In this document: one piece after another, positions 26,199 through 33,957 of the stretch | Numbering within the stretch: position 1 is the stretch's first letter | Layout of the letters: the number at the start of each line of letters is the position of its first letter | Assembly (NCBI RefSeq): GCF_000425505.1 | Contig: NZ_AUDO01000020.1 | Location: 1 to 64,000, forward strand | Length of the DNA stretch: 64,000 nucleotides | Direction of reading: 5' to 3' | Source of the DNA: Flavobacterium frigidarium DSM 17623 | GTDB lineage: Bacteria; Bacteroidota; Bacteroidia; Flavobacteriales; Flavobacteriaceae | The notes under the pieces: model-generated | Told to the model about the DNA's origin: nothing | The model's database searches: none | Seen by the model: only the letters and a program-made list of their open reading frames with translations | Translations under genes and position numbers: made by a program

Positions 26199-26221
26199 AT
26201 TGTTCATTCGATCAAAAAAGA

Positions 26222-26256
26222 AAGGCGTTACTAAAATCTAGTAACGCCTTATTTTT
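26222..26256. terminator. Bidirectional terminator
   Basis: A 12-bp perfect stem (26222-26233 with 26239-26250) with a 5-nt loop and a T-rich tail separates the convergent OsmC and GNAT genes. Confidence 0.85.
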
Positions 26257-26705
26257 TACAAGTCTTTTCGAAAACAAATACTATCGGCAACGCCAATATA
26301 TTGTCCGTAATTTTCGGTTATTACAAATCCGTTTTTCTGGTATAATGCAACAGCTTCGGGAAATTTGTGACCGGTTTCAAGAATAGCACTTGTATAACCT
26401 TCTTCGCGAGCCCAATTTTCTAATTCGATTAAAATTTTTGAAGCGATACCTTTTCCGCGCATTTGTGGATCGACATACATCCTTTTTATCTCTGCAATTT
26501 CATCTTTATAAAGTTTAAAAGCACCACATCCTACAGCAACTTCGTCTACGTAAACAACAACAGCATTTTTAATACTGTCTGTTTTGTTGAATTGAGCAAA
26601 AAAAACGTGTTCGTCGCCATCTCGTTCTTGAATGTCAATATCAAGTAGTTCTATTAATCTTTTAAAATCAATGTTGTCTGGAGTGGTTCTTACAATTTGG
26701 TTCAT
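26256..26705 (-). CDS. GNAT-family N-acetyltransferase
   Basis: 149 residues. The acetyl-CoA binding motif A is IKRMYVDPQMRGKGIASKILIE (about 70-91; the loop is RGKGIA). Motif B is WAREEGYTSAILETGHKFPEAVALYQKNGF. The acceptor substrate is unknown. It starts 11 nt after the cysM stop codon on the same strand, so cysE, cysM and this gene form a probable operon, which might suggest a thiol- or amino-acid-related acceptor. Confidence 0.88.
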   Translation of the reverse strand: MNQIVRTTPDNIDFKRLIELLDIDIQERDGDEHVFFAQFNKTDSIKNAVVVYVDEVAVGCGAFKLYKDEIAEIKRMYVDPQMRGKGIASKILIELENWAREEGYTSAILETGHKFPEAVALYQKNGFVITENYGQYIGVADSICFRKDL

Positions 26706-26716
26706 GGCTATACAAT

Positions 26717-27604
26717 TTAGTCAAATAAGTCAGATGATAAATAACGGTCTCCACGGTCGCAAATAATGGCAACAATCACTCCTGATTCTAGTGTTTCGGC
26801 AATTTTAACAGCCGCGGCAACAGATCCTCCACTGCTCATTCCTGCAAATACACCTTCTTCTAGGGCCAGTCTTTTAGTCATTGCTCGTGCTTCGTCTTCG
26901 GTCACTTCGATAGTGGTATCTACTTTTGAAGCATCAAAAATCTTTGGGAGATATTCCTGAGGCCATTTTCTAATTCCTGGAATTTGTGAGCCGTCGCTAG
27001 GTTGCGCACCCACAATTTGGATGTTGCTGTTTTGCTCTTTTAAATAAGTTGAGGTTCCCATAATGGTCCCGGTTGTTCCCATTGCTGCGACAAAATGTGT
27101 TACTGTTCCCTCGGTGTCATTCCAAATTTCTGGACCAGTGGTTTTATAATGTGCTTTCCAATTATCTTCATTAGCAAACTGATTTAACATGATGTATCCG
27201 CCTTCTGCAACCTTTTTATCGGCATAATCACGCGAACCTAATATTCCTTCTTTAGCAGGCGTTAAAATCACTGTAGCGCCGTATGCTCGCATCGTTTGTG
27301 TGCGTTCCTTGGTAGAATCTTCAGGAAGCACTAGTTCAATGTCAATTCCCATTAATTGTGCAATCATAGCAAGGGCGATTCCAGTGTTTCCACTAGTGGC
27401 TTCGATCAATTTATCACCTTTTTTAATATCACCTCTTTCAAGTGCAGCAGCAATCATGTTATATGCCGCTCTGTCTTTTACGCTTCCGCCAGGATTATTT
27501 CCTTCTAATTTTAATAATAGCTTGACATTTTTATTGGCAACCAAATTGGCGCTTTCCACCAACGGTGTGTTCCCAATGAGGTTAAGTATGTTTTGAGGTT
27601 TCAT
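26717..27604 (-). CDS. cysM: Cysteine synthase B (O-acetylserine sulfhydrylase)
   Basis: 295 residues. It makes cysteine from O-acetylserine and sulfide (or thiosulfate, for the CysM type) with PLP. PLP is held by K43 in NPGGSVKDRAAYNM. The substrate loop EATSGNTGIALAM and the phosphate-binding loop MGTTGTIMGTSTYL are clear. The length and the VFAGMSSGGSVAAA segment favour CysM. cysE lies immediately upstream with one base between the genes, giving both steps of cysteine synthesis from serine on one transcript. Confidence 0.93.
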   Translation of the reverse strand: MKPQNILNLIGNTPLVESANLVANKNVKLLLKLEGNNPGGSVKDRAAYNMIAAALERGDIKKGDKLIEATSGNTGIALAMIAQLMGIDIELVLPEDSTKERTQTMRAYGATVILTPAKEGILGSRDYADKKVAEGGYIMLNQFANEDNWKAHYKTTGPEIWNDTEGTVTHFVAAMGTTGTIMGTSTYLKEQNSNIQIVGAQPSDGSQIPGIRKWPQEYLPKIFDASKVDTTIEVTEDEARAMTKRLALEEGVFAGMSSGGSVAAAVKIAETLESGVIVAIICDRGDRYLSSDLFD

Positions 27605-27605
27605 A

Positions 27606-28397
27606 TTATCGTATCTCTTTAATTTTTACTTCAGTTGTTGTCGTGTTCAATACTACAGACAAGGCAGGAATTGATTTGGTTACCCACGCATTTCCACCTA
27701 CAATACTGTTTTTACCTATAGTTGTTGTTCCTCCTAGGATTGTAGCATTAGCATAGATGCAAACGCCTTCTTCAACCGTGGGGTGTCTTTTGGCATTTTT
27801 CATATCCTTGCTTACGCTAAGGGCTCCTAAAGTAACACCTTGATAAATTTTTACAAATTTTGCAATTACGGCAGTTTCCCCAATTACAATCCCAGTCGCG
27901 TGATCAATAAAAAATGGTGAAGCGATTTGGGCTCCTGCATGAATATCAGTTCCCGTAATGCGATGTGCATACTCACTCATCAATCTAGAAAATAGTAAAA
28001 GGTCGAGATTGTAAAGTACGTGACTCAAGCGGTAAATAGCAATAGCATAAAAACCAGGGTAGGCGAGATATACTTCTTCAATGCTGTTAGATGCCGGGTC
28101 ATTTTCTAAAATGTACTGTGCATCATCGTTCAGCATTTGTAAAACAGCCGGAAGTTTCTCTAGGAAGTTGTCCCAGATAGAATCGCAAATACCTCTTGGC
28201 TTTTGACAAGCAATAATCGAAATTTCTTTAAATCGTCTTTCTAGCTCGTCGATACTTTCATCAAGCTCTGCGTTACTGTCAAACAAGGTGTAAAAAAGTT
28301 GCTCTGTAAAAGCTTCTGTTTTTGTTTTTATTCCGTAGTTAATTGTTGCATGCTTTTTTAAAGCACTAATATTTTGAATAATCAGCTCTTTAGTCAC
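27606..28397 (-). CDS. cysE: Serine O-acetyltransferase (EpsC/CysE type)
   Basis: 263 residues. The helical N-terminal half is followed by a left-handed beta-helix of hexapeptide repeats (TGTDIHAGAQIASPFFIDHA, then IVIGETAVIAKFVKIYQGVTLG, and ATILGGTTTIGKNSIVGGNAWV). It acetylates serine from acetyl-CoA, the committed step of cysteine synthesis. The catalytic His/Asp pair corresponds to DIHAG and FIDHATG. A 44-codon frame ends 43 nt upstream and may be a leader. The extra N-terminal domain fits the longer EpsC form common in Bacteroidetes. Confidence 0.9.
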   Translation of the reverse strand: MTKELIIQNISALKKHATINYGIKTKTEAFTEQLFYTLFDSNAELDESIDELERRFKEISIIACQKPRGICDSIWDNFLEKLPAVLQMLNDDAQYILENDPASNSIEEVYLAYPGFYAIAIYRLSHVLYNLDLLLFSRLMSEYAHRITGTDIHAGAQIASPFFIDHATGIVIGETAVIAKFVKIYQGVTLGALSVSKDMKNAKRHPTVEEGVCIYANATILGGTTTIGKNSIVGGNAWVTKSIPALSVVLNTTTTEVKIKEIR

Positions 28398-28440
28398 GAT
28401 TATGAATTTGAATTGTTAATAGTAAAGTTGTATCAACACC

Positions 28441-28575
28441 TCAATTTGTCTTGTTTCCGCTTTCGCAAAAAGCAATCGCGTCTAAGACTACCTGATGATT
28501 TATAATCACGCCAAGTTGTTTTGAATATTGATATACTGACAAAGATATTGAACTATTTTGGATTTGCGCCTTCAT
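28441..28575 (-). CDS. Possible 44-residue small protein or leader upstream of cysE
   Basis: An ATG at 28575 opens 44 codons (MKAQIQNSSISLSVYQYSKQ..., ending ESGNKTN) with a higher GC content than the surrounding spacer and coding-like third positions. It stops 43 nt before the cysE start on the same strand. It has a single Cys (AFCES). A TATCTTTG -7-like box (28540-28547) lies inside it, which could argue instead for a cysE promoter here. It may be a genuine small protein, a regulatory leader or a remnant. I cannot decide from sequence alone. Confidence 0.35.
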   Translation of the reverse strand: MKAQIQNSSISLSVYQYSKQLGVIINHQVVLDAIAFCESGNKTN

Positions 28576-28922
28576 CTCTAGTTGCTGTTTGCTTGATGGG
28601 AACTTTTTAACGAATGTTTACTAAAACCAACTTTTATTTCGAAAAATAGTTTCGGTTTTTTTCGAAATAATAAAGGGTGAAAAATATGATTTTGGTACGG
28701 GCTGAAGTGCTACCTTTTATCCATCAATAAGTCTTATTGTTTCGAATAAAAAGAAAATTTATGGAAGCGAAATTAAGTGAAAATTAGAATTCTTTTTTTA
28801 AGTAAACGAACTTGTTCGTTCTGGTTTGTTGTTTTCGAAAAAGTAAAATTTTAATGATAAAATATAATTGAAAATAGCTGTTAGGTTTGTTGCTATTTTT
28901 GTAGGAAATAAATAAGATGAAA
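28576..28922. other. Spacer with two palindromes
   Basis: No gene was found here. A 13-bp perfect inverted repeat (28634-28646 with 28658-28670, 11-nt loop, sequence type TTATTTCGAAAAA) could be a terminator for the DUF2752 gene, read on the minus strand. A second palindrome, AACGAAC-TT-GTTCGTT at 28805-28820, looks like an operator half-site pair, but no regulator gene is adjacent. Confidence 0.5.
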
Positions 28923-29195
28923 TTATTTGAAATAATAAGAGATGAGCATCACAATTACATTTAGTAAAGCCAAAAACACAATCACTTTTTGAGGAATAAT
29001 TGACTTAGTAAAAACTCCAATTGTGAGCGAAATCAAAAATAAAACACTAGTGAAAATTGGTGGAAACATTGTGAATGCTCCTGAAATATTTCCCTTGAGA
29101 AGCAAAAAAAATGCACGTTGAAAACCACATCCCAAACAATCAAATCCAGTGAGTTTTTTAAAAAGGCAAGGAAGCATGTAGGGTTCAAAGTTCAT
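28923..29195 (-). CDS. DUF2752-family membrane protein
   Basis: 90 residues from the ATG at 29195; the frame also opens at a TTG at 29213, which is less likely. The signature PCLFKKLTGFDCLGCGFQRAF matches the DUF2752 pattern CxxxxxTGxxCxGCGxxRA. Two hydrophobic helices follow (about 38-57 and 65-86). The three cysteines may bind a metal or form a disulphide. A TATCTTTG -7 box lies at 29230-29237 on the minus strand. Function unknown. Confidence 0.8.
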   Translation of the reverse strand: MNFEPYMLPCLFKKLTGFDCLGCGFQRAFFLLLKGNISGAFTMFPPIFTSVLFLISLTIGVFTKSIIPQKVIVFLALLNVIVMLISYYFK

Positions 29196-29296
29196 AATGC
29201 AAAACGAATTCAATTTGAAATGGATGTGACAAAGATATTCAGAAATAAAAGGAACTATTATTAATTTGTTACTTTTGAGATCTGATAGTTAAAGAT

Positions 29297-29482
29297 ATGA
29301 AAAAGTTTATAATTCCGTTGATGATTGCAGCAATCATAGTTGCTTTTTATGAGCAAGTAAGCAACACCGGAAATGTGTATATTACCGTAATTGCGATTGT
29401 TGTTTTCATGATAGGAATGATGCAACTAAGTGCAAAAACACCAAGTAAAAATCAAGAAAAAGAAGATAAAGATGTTGAATAA
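29297..29482 (+). CDS. Small two-helix membrane protein upstream of the Smr gene
   Basis: 61 residues: a hydrophobic helix (about 3-18), a second (about 27-46) and a hydrophilic tail rich in Lys and Glu (KTPSKNQEKEDKDVE). Its 3' end overlaps the start of the Smr-domain gene by 11 nt, so the two are translationally coupled. A TACTTTTG box at 29270-29277 could be the -7 element of this pair. No function is recognised. Confidence 0.7.
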   Translation: MKKFIIPLMIAAIIVAFYEQVSNTGNVYITVIAIVVFMIGMMQLSAKTPSKNQEKEDKDVE

Positions 29483-30023
29483 AGGAGATAGTGTTTCCGT
29501 ACTTGATGAAGCCATCAATGGAGTAGTGCAAGTAGTAAATGGTAGCGATGTTACCATCGAAACAGAGGATGGTTTTGTGATGACATTTAAAGTCAACGAA
29601 TTGCTTAAAATAAACAATACCAGTAATTTAATGGATTCTATTAGAAGGATTAATATAGATGAAATTAAAAAGGAAAAAGAAATCCCAAAACCACGTAGTT
29701 TTGTTAAAGAACGCAAAGATCGTGGGGAAGGAATTGTTCCAGAGTTTGATTTACATATTGAGAAATTGGTTAAAAACAAAAACGGAATGTCAAACTATGA
29801 TATCTTAACTTTGCAGTCTGATACGGCAAAAAGACATATTGAATTTGCTATAAAAAACCGTATCCCTAAGATCGTTTTTATTCATGGAGTTGGCGAAGGG
29901 ATTCTAAAAGCAGAGTTGGATTTCATGTTAGGTCGATATGATAATATTGATTTTAAAGAAGCCAATTATCAAAAATATGGTCAAGGTGCCACCGAAGTTT
30001 TTATAAAACAAAGTACGAAGTAA
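29472..30023 (+). CDS. Smr-domain protein
   Basis: 183 residues from the ATG at 29472. An N-terminal KOW-like or beta segment (KGDSVSVLDEAINGVVQVV) leads into a linker. The C-terminal Smr domain has FDLHIEKL (about 107-114) and the HGVGEGILKAEL motif (about 148-159), the usual DNA- or RNA-binding nuclease signature. Smr domains nick branched DNA or cleave RNA at stalled ribosomes. It is not a full MutS2, since the ATPase part is absent. The extended frame start at 29430 lies inside the upstream gene and is unlikely. Confidence 0.85.
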   Translation: MLNKGDSVSVLDEAINGVVQVVNGSDVTIETEDGFVMTFKVNELLKINNTSNLMDSIRRINIDEIKKEKEIPKPRSFVKERKDRGEGIVPEFDLHIEKLVKNKNGMSNYDILTLQSDTAKRHIEFAIKNRIPKIVFIHGVGEGILKAELDFMLGRYDNIDFKEANYQKYGQGATEVFIKQSTK

Positions 30024-30043
30024 ACATTATTTTACTCCAAAAA

Positions 30044-30077
30044 AAATCCTCTTTTGTAGCAATACAAAAGAGGATTT
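30044..30077. terminator. Bidirectional terminator
   Basis: A 15-bp perfect stem (30044-30058 with 30063-30077) with a 4-nt loop separates the convergent Smr and lipoprotein genes. Confidence 0.85.
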
Positions 30078-30103
30078 CTTATTTATAAATGTGAGTCTAT
30101 TTT

Positions 30104-31090
30104 CTAGTTTGTCGTGAAAAGCACGCCATAGGTATAGCTGTCACCTAATGAGAAATTATAGTTTCCGCGAGTCAATGTGGCCTTCTTTAAAACGATAGTA
30201 TGCTTGAAAGTATTCGGTCCGCTTGTGGTAGTTGTAACTTCGACTATTCCTGTCAATTTTGTTCCACTTGCATCTGCCGTTCCGGCGTTAGCTAACCACT
30301 CTTGATTTAGTGTTGGAGTTGTAGGAGTCGTTGCGTTACAAAAGTAGGCGCTTGTAAGTAAATCGTCAAACAATCGGTAGGTTAATTTGTTTGTAGTTGT
30401 TCCTATTAAAGCAGTTCTAGGAGCGCCAGCTGTAGTCACTTCATTTATTAATAAAGTAGGGTCAATTGTAAAAATCATTGCCTCTGCAGTAGTGAATTTG
30501 TACAGGTCATTTGAACTATTACATTGGTTCAAATTCTTAGTTTCGTCAAACAAGAAAGGAAGTGTTGTCGCTGTAGTTTGATACGTACCAAATGTGAATG
30601 TATCGTATACTTGTGTTCCTCCTTTGCTCTTAGAGAAAGTAACATTTTTAAGAACAATTGCGTGATTGTACGCGGTAATTCTACTGCTATTTGTTGTTTC
30701 ATCAACCGCTTTAGCAGCCGATTTAACTATTTGGATGGTTCCGCTTGTAGCGGTCCATTGGTCAATTACGTTGGGAGAAATGGGTGGAATCGTTTCGCAA
30801 ATGTTATCTGTTGCAACGGTTCCATTATAGAATCTATAGATCACTCGATTGGTACTGCCATCTATACTTAGTTCAGTAGTAATCACATCAGAATCTTCAT
30901 CAGTAAAAGTGGTAGAAGGTATGTCAAGTATAAAAGCCTCTTGATCTTTTAATTTGTAAATTAAATTATTATCAGAGCAACTTTGAGTTGTTGTAATGCT
31001 TTCAAAATCGATATCTTCTTGTATTAAATCACCATCATCACAACCATTTAGTGCTAGTACGAAGACCATTAAGCCGAGTATTTTTTTCAT
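30104..31090 (-). CDS. Lipoprotein with two tandem homologous domains
   Basis: 328 residues. The signal MKKILGLMVFVLALNGC has a lipobox and an acidic DDGD after the Cys, which in Bacteroidetes favours surface export. The mature protein consists of two similar halves of about 140 residues. Each has C-x-SxNxLYK at its start, a YRxF/YRLF strand, a xxTPxxPxxxxxWxAxxGT turn and HxIVLKxxT near its end. It is probably an internal gene duplication. No known family or enzyme motif is recognised. It lies alone between a terminator and a divergent cysteine desulfurase gene. Confidence 0.75.
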   Translation of the reverse strand: MKKILGLMVFVLALNGCDDGDLIQEDIDFESITTTQSCSDNNLIYKLKDQEAFILDIPSTTFTDEDSDVITTELSIDGSTNRVIYRFYNGTVATDNICETIPPISPNVIDQWTATSGTIQIVKSAAKAVDETTNSSRITAYNHAIVLKNVTFSKSKGGTQVYDTFTFGTYQTTATTLPFLFDETKNLNQCNSSNDLYKFTTAEAMIFTIDPTLLINEVTTAGAPRTALIGTTTNKLTYRLFDDLLTSAYFCNATTPTTPTLNQEWLANAGTADASGTKLTGIVEVTTTTSGPNTFKHTIVLKKATLTRGNYNFSLGDSYTYGVLFTTN

Positions 31091-31164
31091 TGTATTTTAT
31101 ATTTGGTACAAAAATAGCTAAAAAAATGGCAAATGTTATTCGAGATAAGATAATTGATATTTCA

Positions 31165-31172
31165 TAACTTTG
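31165..31172 (+). promoter_or_regulatory. -7 element for the cysteine desulfurase gene
   Basis: TAACTTTG fits TAnnTTTG and lies 5 nt before the ATG at 31178. It implies an almost leaderless transcript and argues against the upstream TTG start at 31154. No TTG is seen at -33. Confidence 0.5.
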
Positions 31173-31177
31173 CAGCA

Positions 31178-32305
31178 ATGAAAAAAGTATATTTAGATAA
31201 CGCGTCAACTACTGCCATTCGTCCAGAGGTCATTGATACAATGGTCGCTGTAATGGCTCAGGATTATGGTAATCCATCTTCTACGCACGGTTTTGGTCGA
31301 AATGCCAAAAGTGCGCTTGAACTTTCTCGCAAAGCGATTGCAAAAGAGCTTAATGTGAGTGCTCAGGAGATTATATTTACTTCTGGTGGTACAGAAGCAG
31401 ACAACTGGGTTTTGCGCTCTGCTGTGAAAGATTTAGGGGTTAAAAGAATTATAACTACTAAGATAGAGCATCATGCCGTTTTGCACAGCGCTATGTTATT
31501 GGAAAAGGAATTTGGGGTCGAAATTGATTATGTCAATGTTAAAAAAAATGGTAGTGTTGATTATACTAATCTGGTTGAGAAATTAGCTAATCCTATTAAG
31601 TCTATAGTGAGCTTAATGCACGTAAATAACGAAACGGGAACTGTTTTAGACCTCGATCGTGTGGTTCAAATATGTAAAGAACATAGTGTATTATTTCATT
31701 CTGATACGGTGCAATCTATGGGGAAGACTCGTTTGGATTTACAAAAGACAGCAGTCGATTTTGTCATAGCTAGTGCGCACAAATTCCACGGACCCAAGGG
31801 TGTTGGTTTTGCTTATGTAAAAAAGAACTCTGGATTACAACCTATGTTGCATGGAGGCGAACAAGAAAAGGGATTGAGAGCAGGAACTGAGGCTGTGCAC
31901 CAAATTGTGGGAATGGCAAAAGCACTGACTGTTTCCTATGAAAACTTAGAACAGGAGCGCAATCATATTCAAGAATTAAAAAGCTATTTAATTGCTCAGT
32001 TAAACGAAAAACTTGTGGGCTCGAAAATTAATGGAGGGGAAGCCGGTTTTTACAACATTGTCAATGTATTATTGCCTTTTTCAAAAGATAAAACTTCAAT
32101 GATTTTATTTCATTTAGACATGAAAGGGATTGCTGTCTCTAGAGGTAGTGCCTGTCAAAGTGGAAGTATCAAGCCTTCTCATGTATTAGCAGAAATGCTA
32201 TCGGAAGAAGATTTATCTAAGCCTAGCATCCGGATTTCACTTAGTCACTATAACACAAAAGAAGATATCGATATATTAATTGCCGCTCTTGAAGCAATGA
32301 AATAA
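31178..32305 (+). CDS. Cysteine desulfurase (NifS/IscS-like)
   Basis: 375 residues. Starting YLDNASTTAIRPEV, a fold-type I PLP enzyme that removes sulfur from cysteine as a persulfide. The PLP lysine is K202 in SAHKFHGPKG and the active-site cysteine is C326 in GSACQSGS, within the loop that carries the persulfide. FTSGGTEADNWVL is the PLP phosphate-binding region. It is not next to an iscU or suf gene, so it may supply sulfur for tRNA thiolation or Fe-S assembly. A terminator lies at 32342-32373. Confidence 0.92.
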   Translation: MKKVYLDNASTTAIRPEVIDTMVAVMAQDYGNPSSTHGFGRNAKSALELSRKAIAKELNVSAQEIIFTSGGTEADNWVLRSAVKDLGVKRIITTKIEHHAVLHSAMLLEKEFGVEIDYVNVKKNGSVDYTNLVEKLANPIKSIVSLMHVNNETGTVLDLDRVVQICKEHSVLFHSDTVQSMGKTRLDLQKTAVDFVIASAHKFHGPKGVGFAYVKKNSGLQPMLHGGEQEKGLRAGTEAVHQIVGMAKALTVSYENLEQERNHIQELKSYLIAQLNEKLVGSKINGGEAGFYNIVNVLLPFSKDKTSMILFHLDMKGIAVSRGSACQSGSIKPSHVLAEMLSEEDLSKPSIRISLSHYNTKEDIDILIAALEAMK

Positions 32306-32341
32306 TCTATAAAAGCAACTTCTTATCTCTAATGAAGCAAC

Positions 32342-32373
32342 AAAAAACCCTAAAATCACTTTTAGGGTTTTTT
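32342..32373. terminator. Bidirectional terminator
   Basis: A 14-bp perfect stem (32342-32355 with 32360-32373) carries CCCTAAAA and its complement in the core, with A and T runs on both sides. It separates convergent genes. Confidence 0.85.
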
Positions 32374-32380
32374 GTTTATT

Positions 32381-32839
32381 TTATTTTTTCTTTGCTCTAT
32401 CGCGATATTGGTGCAATAATTTTCGATTAAAATCATCTTCTGCTTTTCTTAGAAGTAGGATTTTAGTAGGAGTTAGTATTTCTCTTAAGTCTTTGCTGTA
32501 TTTTGTTCTCAAGGCATACAAATCTTCCTCTGAGTTTTCCATTTTATCTAATAAAGCAGCAGCTTCTTTGTCAGATAATTTGCTCATTGCTGCATCAGTA
32601 AGGTGTACTTTGCAAAGCGTCATTTTATCGTTTCTGATTTCGTATTGTTTATCATCAAAACTGTTATAAACAGGCCAGAAACGCTGTGCTTCTTTTGCGC
32701 TCAAATTAAGTTCAGTGGTGATGAAAGCAACTTTCATTGACTGTATTTGTTCTTTTTTACTTTTCGAACTACCACTTTGAGCATAAAAGCTAAAAGAGGT
32801 AAGAAGTAACACTAGTGGTATTATTTTTTTTAAACTCAT
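32381..32839 (-). CDS. Periplasmic LTXXQ/CpxP-like protein of an ECF sigma module
   Basis: 152 residues with a signal peptide (about 1-20, FYAQ). The mature part is helical and contains a repeated NLSAKEAQRFWPVYN and ILTPTKILLLRKAEDDF pattern that resembles the Spy/CpxP LTxxQ folding-stress family. It lies third in a sigma factor, membrane protein, periplasmic protein order (gap 48 nt). Flavobacterial databases often call such genes sensor of ECF-type sigma factor. A role in sensing envelope stress or binding the anti-sigma factor is inferred, not shown. Confidence 0.75.
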   Translation of the reverse strand: MSLKKIIPLVLLLTSFSFYAQSGSSKSKKEQIQSMKVAFITTELNLSAKEAQRFWPVYNSFDDKQYEIRNDKMTLCKVHLTDAAMSKLSDKEAAALLDKMENSEEDLYALRTKYSKDLREILTPTKILLLRKAEDDFNRKLLHQYRDRAKKK

Positions 32840-32887
32840 TTCTCAATATTTTAATTTATCTATATAAAACACTTTTTTAAGTGGTTT

Positions 32888-33322
32888 TTATTCCATGATG
32901 TAATGTTCTAAATTACCATTATCTACAAGCAAATCTTCAATTGTTTCTTGTTCTAAGGTAGTTGTAGTGGTTTCATTTAAATTTTCTAAATCTTCTGTTT
33001 CCAGTGAATTTATAAGGTCGTACTGACTCACATTTGTTTGATAACTCAAGTAATTTTCTAAAGATGCTTGATCAATCTCAGCAGAAGTTGTTATCGCAGG
33101 ACTTTGATTAAATATAGGTAACATTAAAGCGATCACAAACACTGCAGCAATCAAACTAATGATAGTACTACTTTTTTTGTACAACGGAATCACTTTGACC
33201 TCAGGAGTTTCATTTAAAGGTAAGTTCTGCATGAATTTTGCAGAAAAATCTTCAAAATAGTTATCTGGCGTCACAAAACCGGTTGTGATTTTTGGATTGT
33301 CTTCTAGTTTAAATTCTTTCAT
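32888..33322 (-). CDS. Membrane protein of the ECF sigma module, probable anti-sigma factor
   Basis: 144 residues. An N-terminal cytoplasmic stretch (about 1-45) is followed by one membrane helix (about 53-70) and an acidic periplasmic C-terminus rich in Glu, Asp and Thr. The topology fits an anti-sigma factor, with the cytoplasmic end binding the sigma factor encoded 33 nt upstream, although no zinc-binding ZAS motif is present. The assignment rests on gene order and topology. Confidence 0.65.
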   Translation of the reverse strand: MKEFKLEDNPKITTGFVTPDNYFEDFSAKFMQNLPLNETPEVKVIPLYKKSSTIISLIAAVFVIALMLPIFNQSPAITTSAEIDQASLENYLSYQTNVSQYDLINSLETEDLENLNETTTTTLEQETIEDLLVDNGNLEHYIME

Positions 33323-33355
33323 AACGTTAGTTTGACTGTAAAATCTATAAAAGGT

Positions 33356-33898
33356 TTAATCTGTTGTTAAAAAGCTTTCTATTTTTTTTACCGCATGATG
33401 GTAAGAAGCTTTCAAAGCTCCAACAGATGTTCCTAAGATTTCAGATATTTCCTCATACTTGAGTTCTTCAAAATATTTCATTTTAAAAACGAGTTGCTGT
33501 TTTTCTGGGAGTGTTGCAATAGCTTGTTGCAACTTGAGTTGGATTTCGTTTCCATCAAAGTAAACATCTGCTCTTAAGTTATCAAGTGCTTTGTCTTGTA
33601 TAATTTGTGAGCTAATGCCGCTTTTTTTAGCTTTTTGATTTAAAAAACTAATTGCTTCGTTAGCTGCAATACGATACATCCACGAAAAAAGTTTACTCTC
33701 TCCTTTGAAATTCTTTAGATTCTGGAAGATTTTTACAAACGTATTCTGTAAGACATCATCTGTATCATCGTGATTCAATACAATGTTACGAATGTGATTA
33801 TACAGTGGCTTTTGATAGGTAGACAGCAGCTTTTGAAACGCTACGTTTTGCGTTTTGCTGTCTAGTAATTGCTTAATAAATTCTTCTTCCTCTTGCAA
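33356..33898 (-). CDS. ECF-type RNA polymerase sigma factor
   Basis: 180 residues, the usual ECF size. Region 2 includes YNHIRNIVLNHDDTDDVLQNTFVKIFQNL, with the DDxxQ pattern, and FSWMYRIAANEAISFL. Region 4 includes LPEKQQLVFKMKYFEELKYEEISEILGTSVGALKASYHHAVKKI, a helix-turn-helix that reads the -35. It should be held by the membrane protein encoded next and released under envelope stress. It lies 59 nt after the SRPBCC gene on the same strand. Confidence 0.92.
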   Translation of the reverse strand: MQEEEEFIKQLLDSKTQNVAFQKLLSTYQKPLYNHIRNIVLNHDDTDDVLQNTFVKIFQNLKNFKGESKLFSWMYRIAANEAISFLNQKAKKSGISSQIIQDKALDNLRADVYFDGNEIQLKLQQAIATLPEKQQLVFKMKYFEELKYEEISEILGTSVGALKASYHHAVKKIESFLTTD

Positions 33899-33957
33899 GT
33901 TTGTCTTTTATAATTATTAGAATAGAATTTATTGAAAAGGTTTAATTAGGAGATAAA

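Noticed and set aside
31154..31177. TTG start for the cysteine desulfurase
   Set aside because: A TAACTTTG -7 box lies between it and the ATG at 31178, so the TTG would be upstream of the transcription start.
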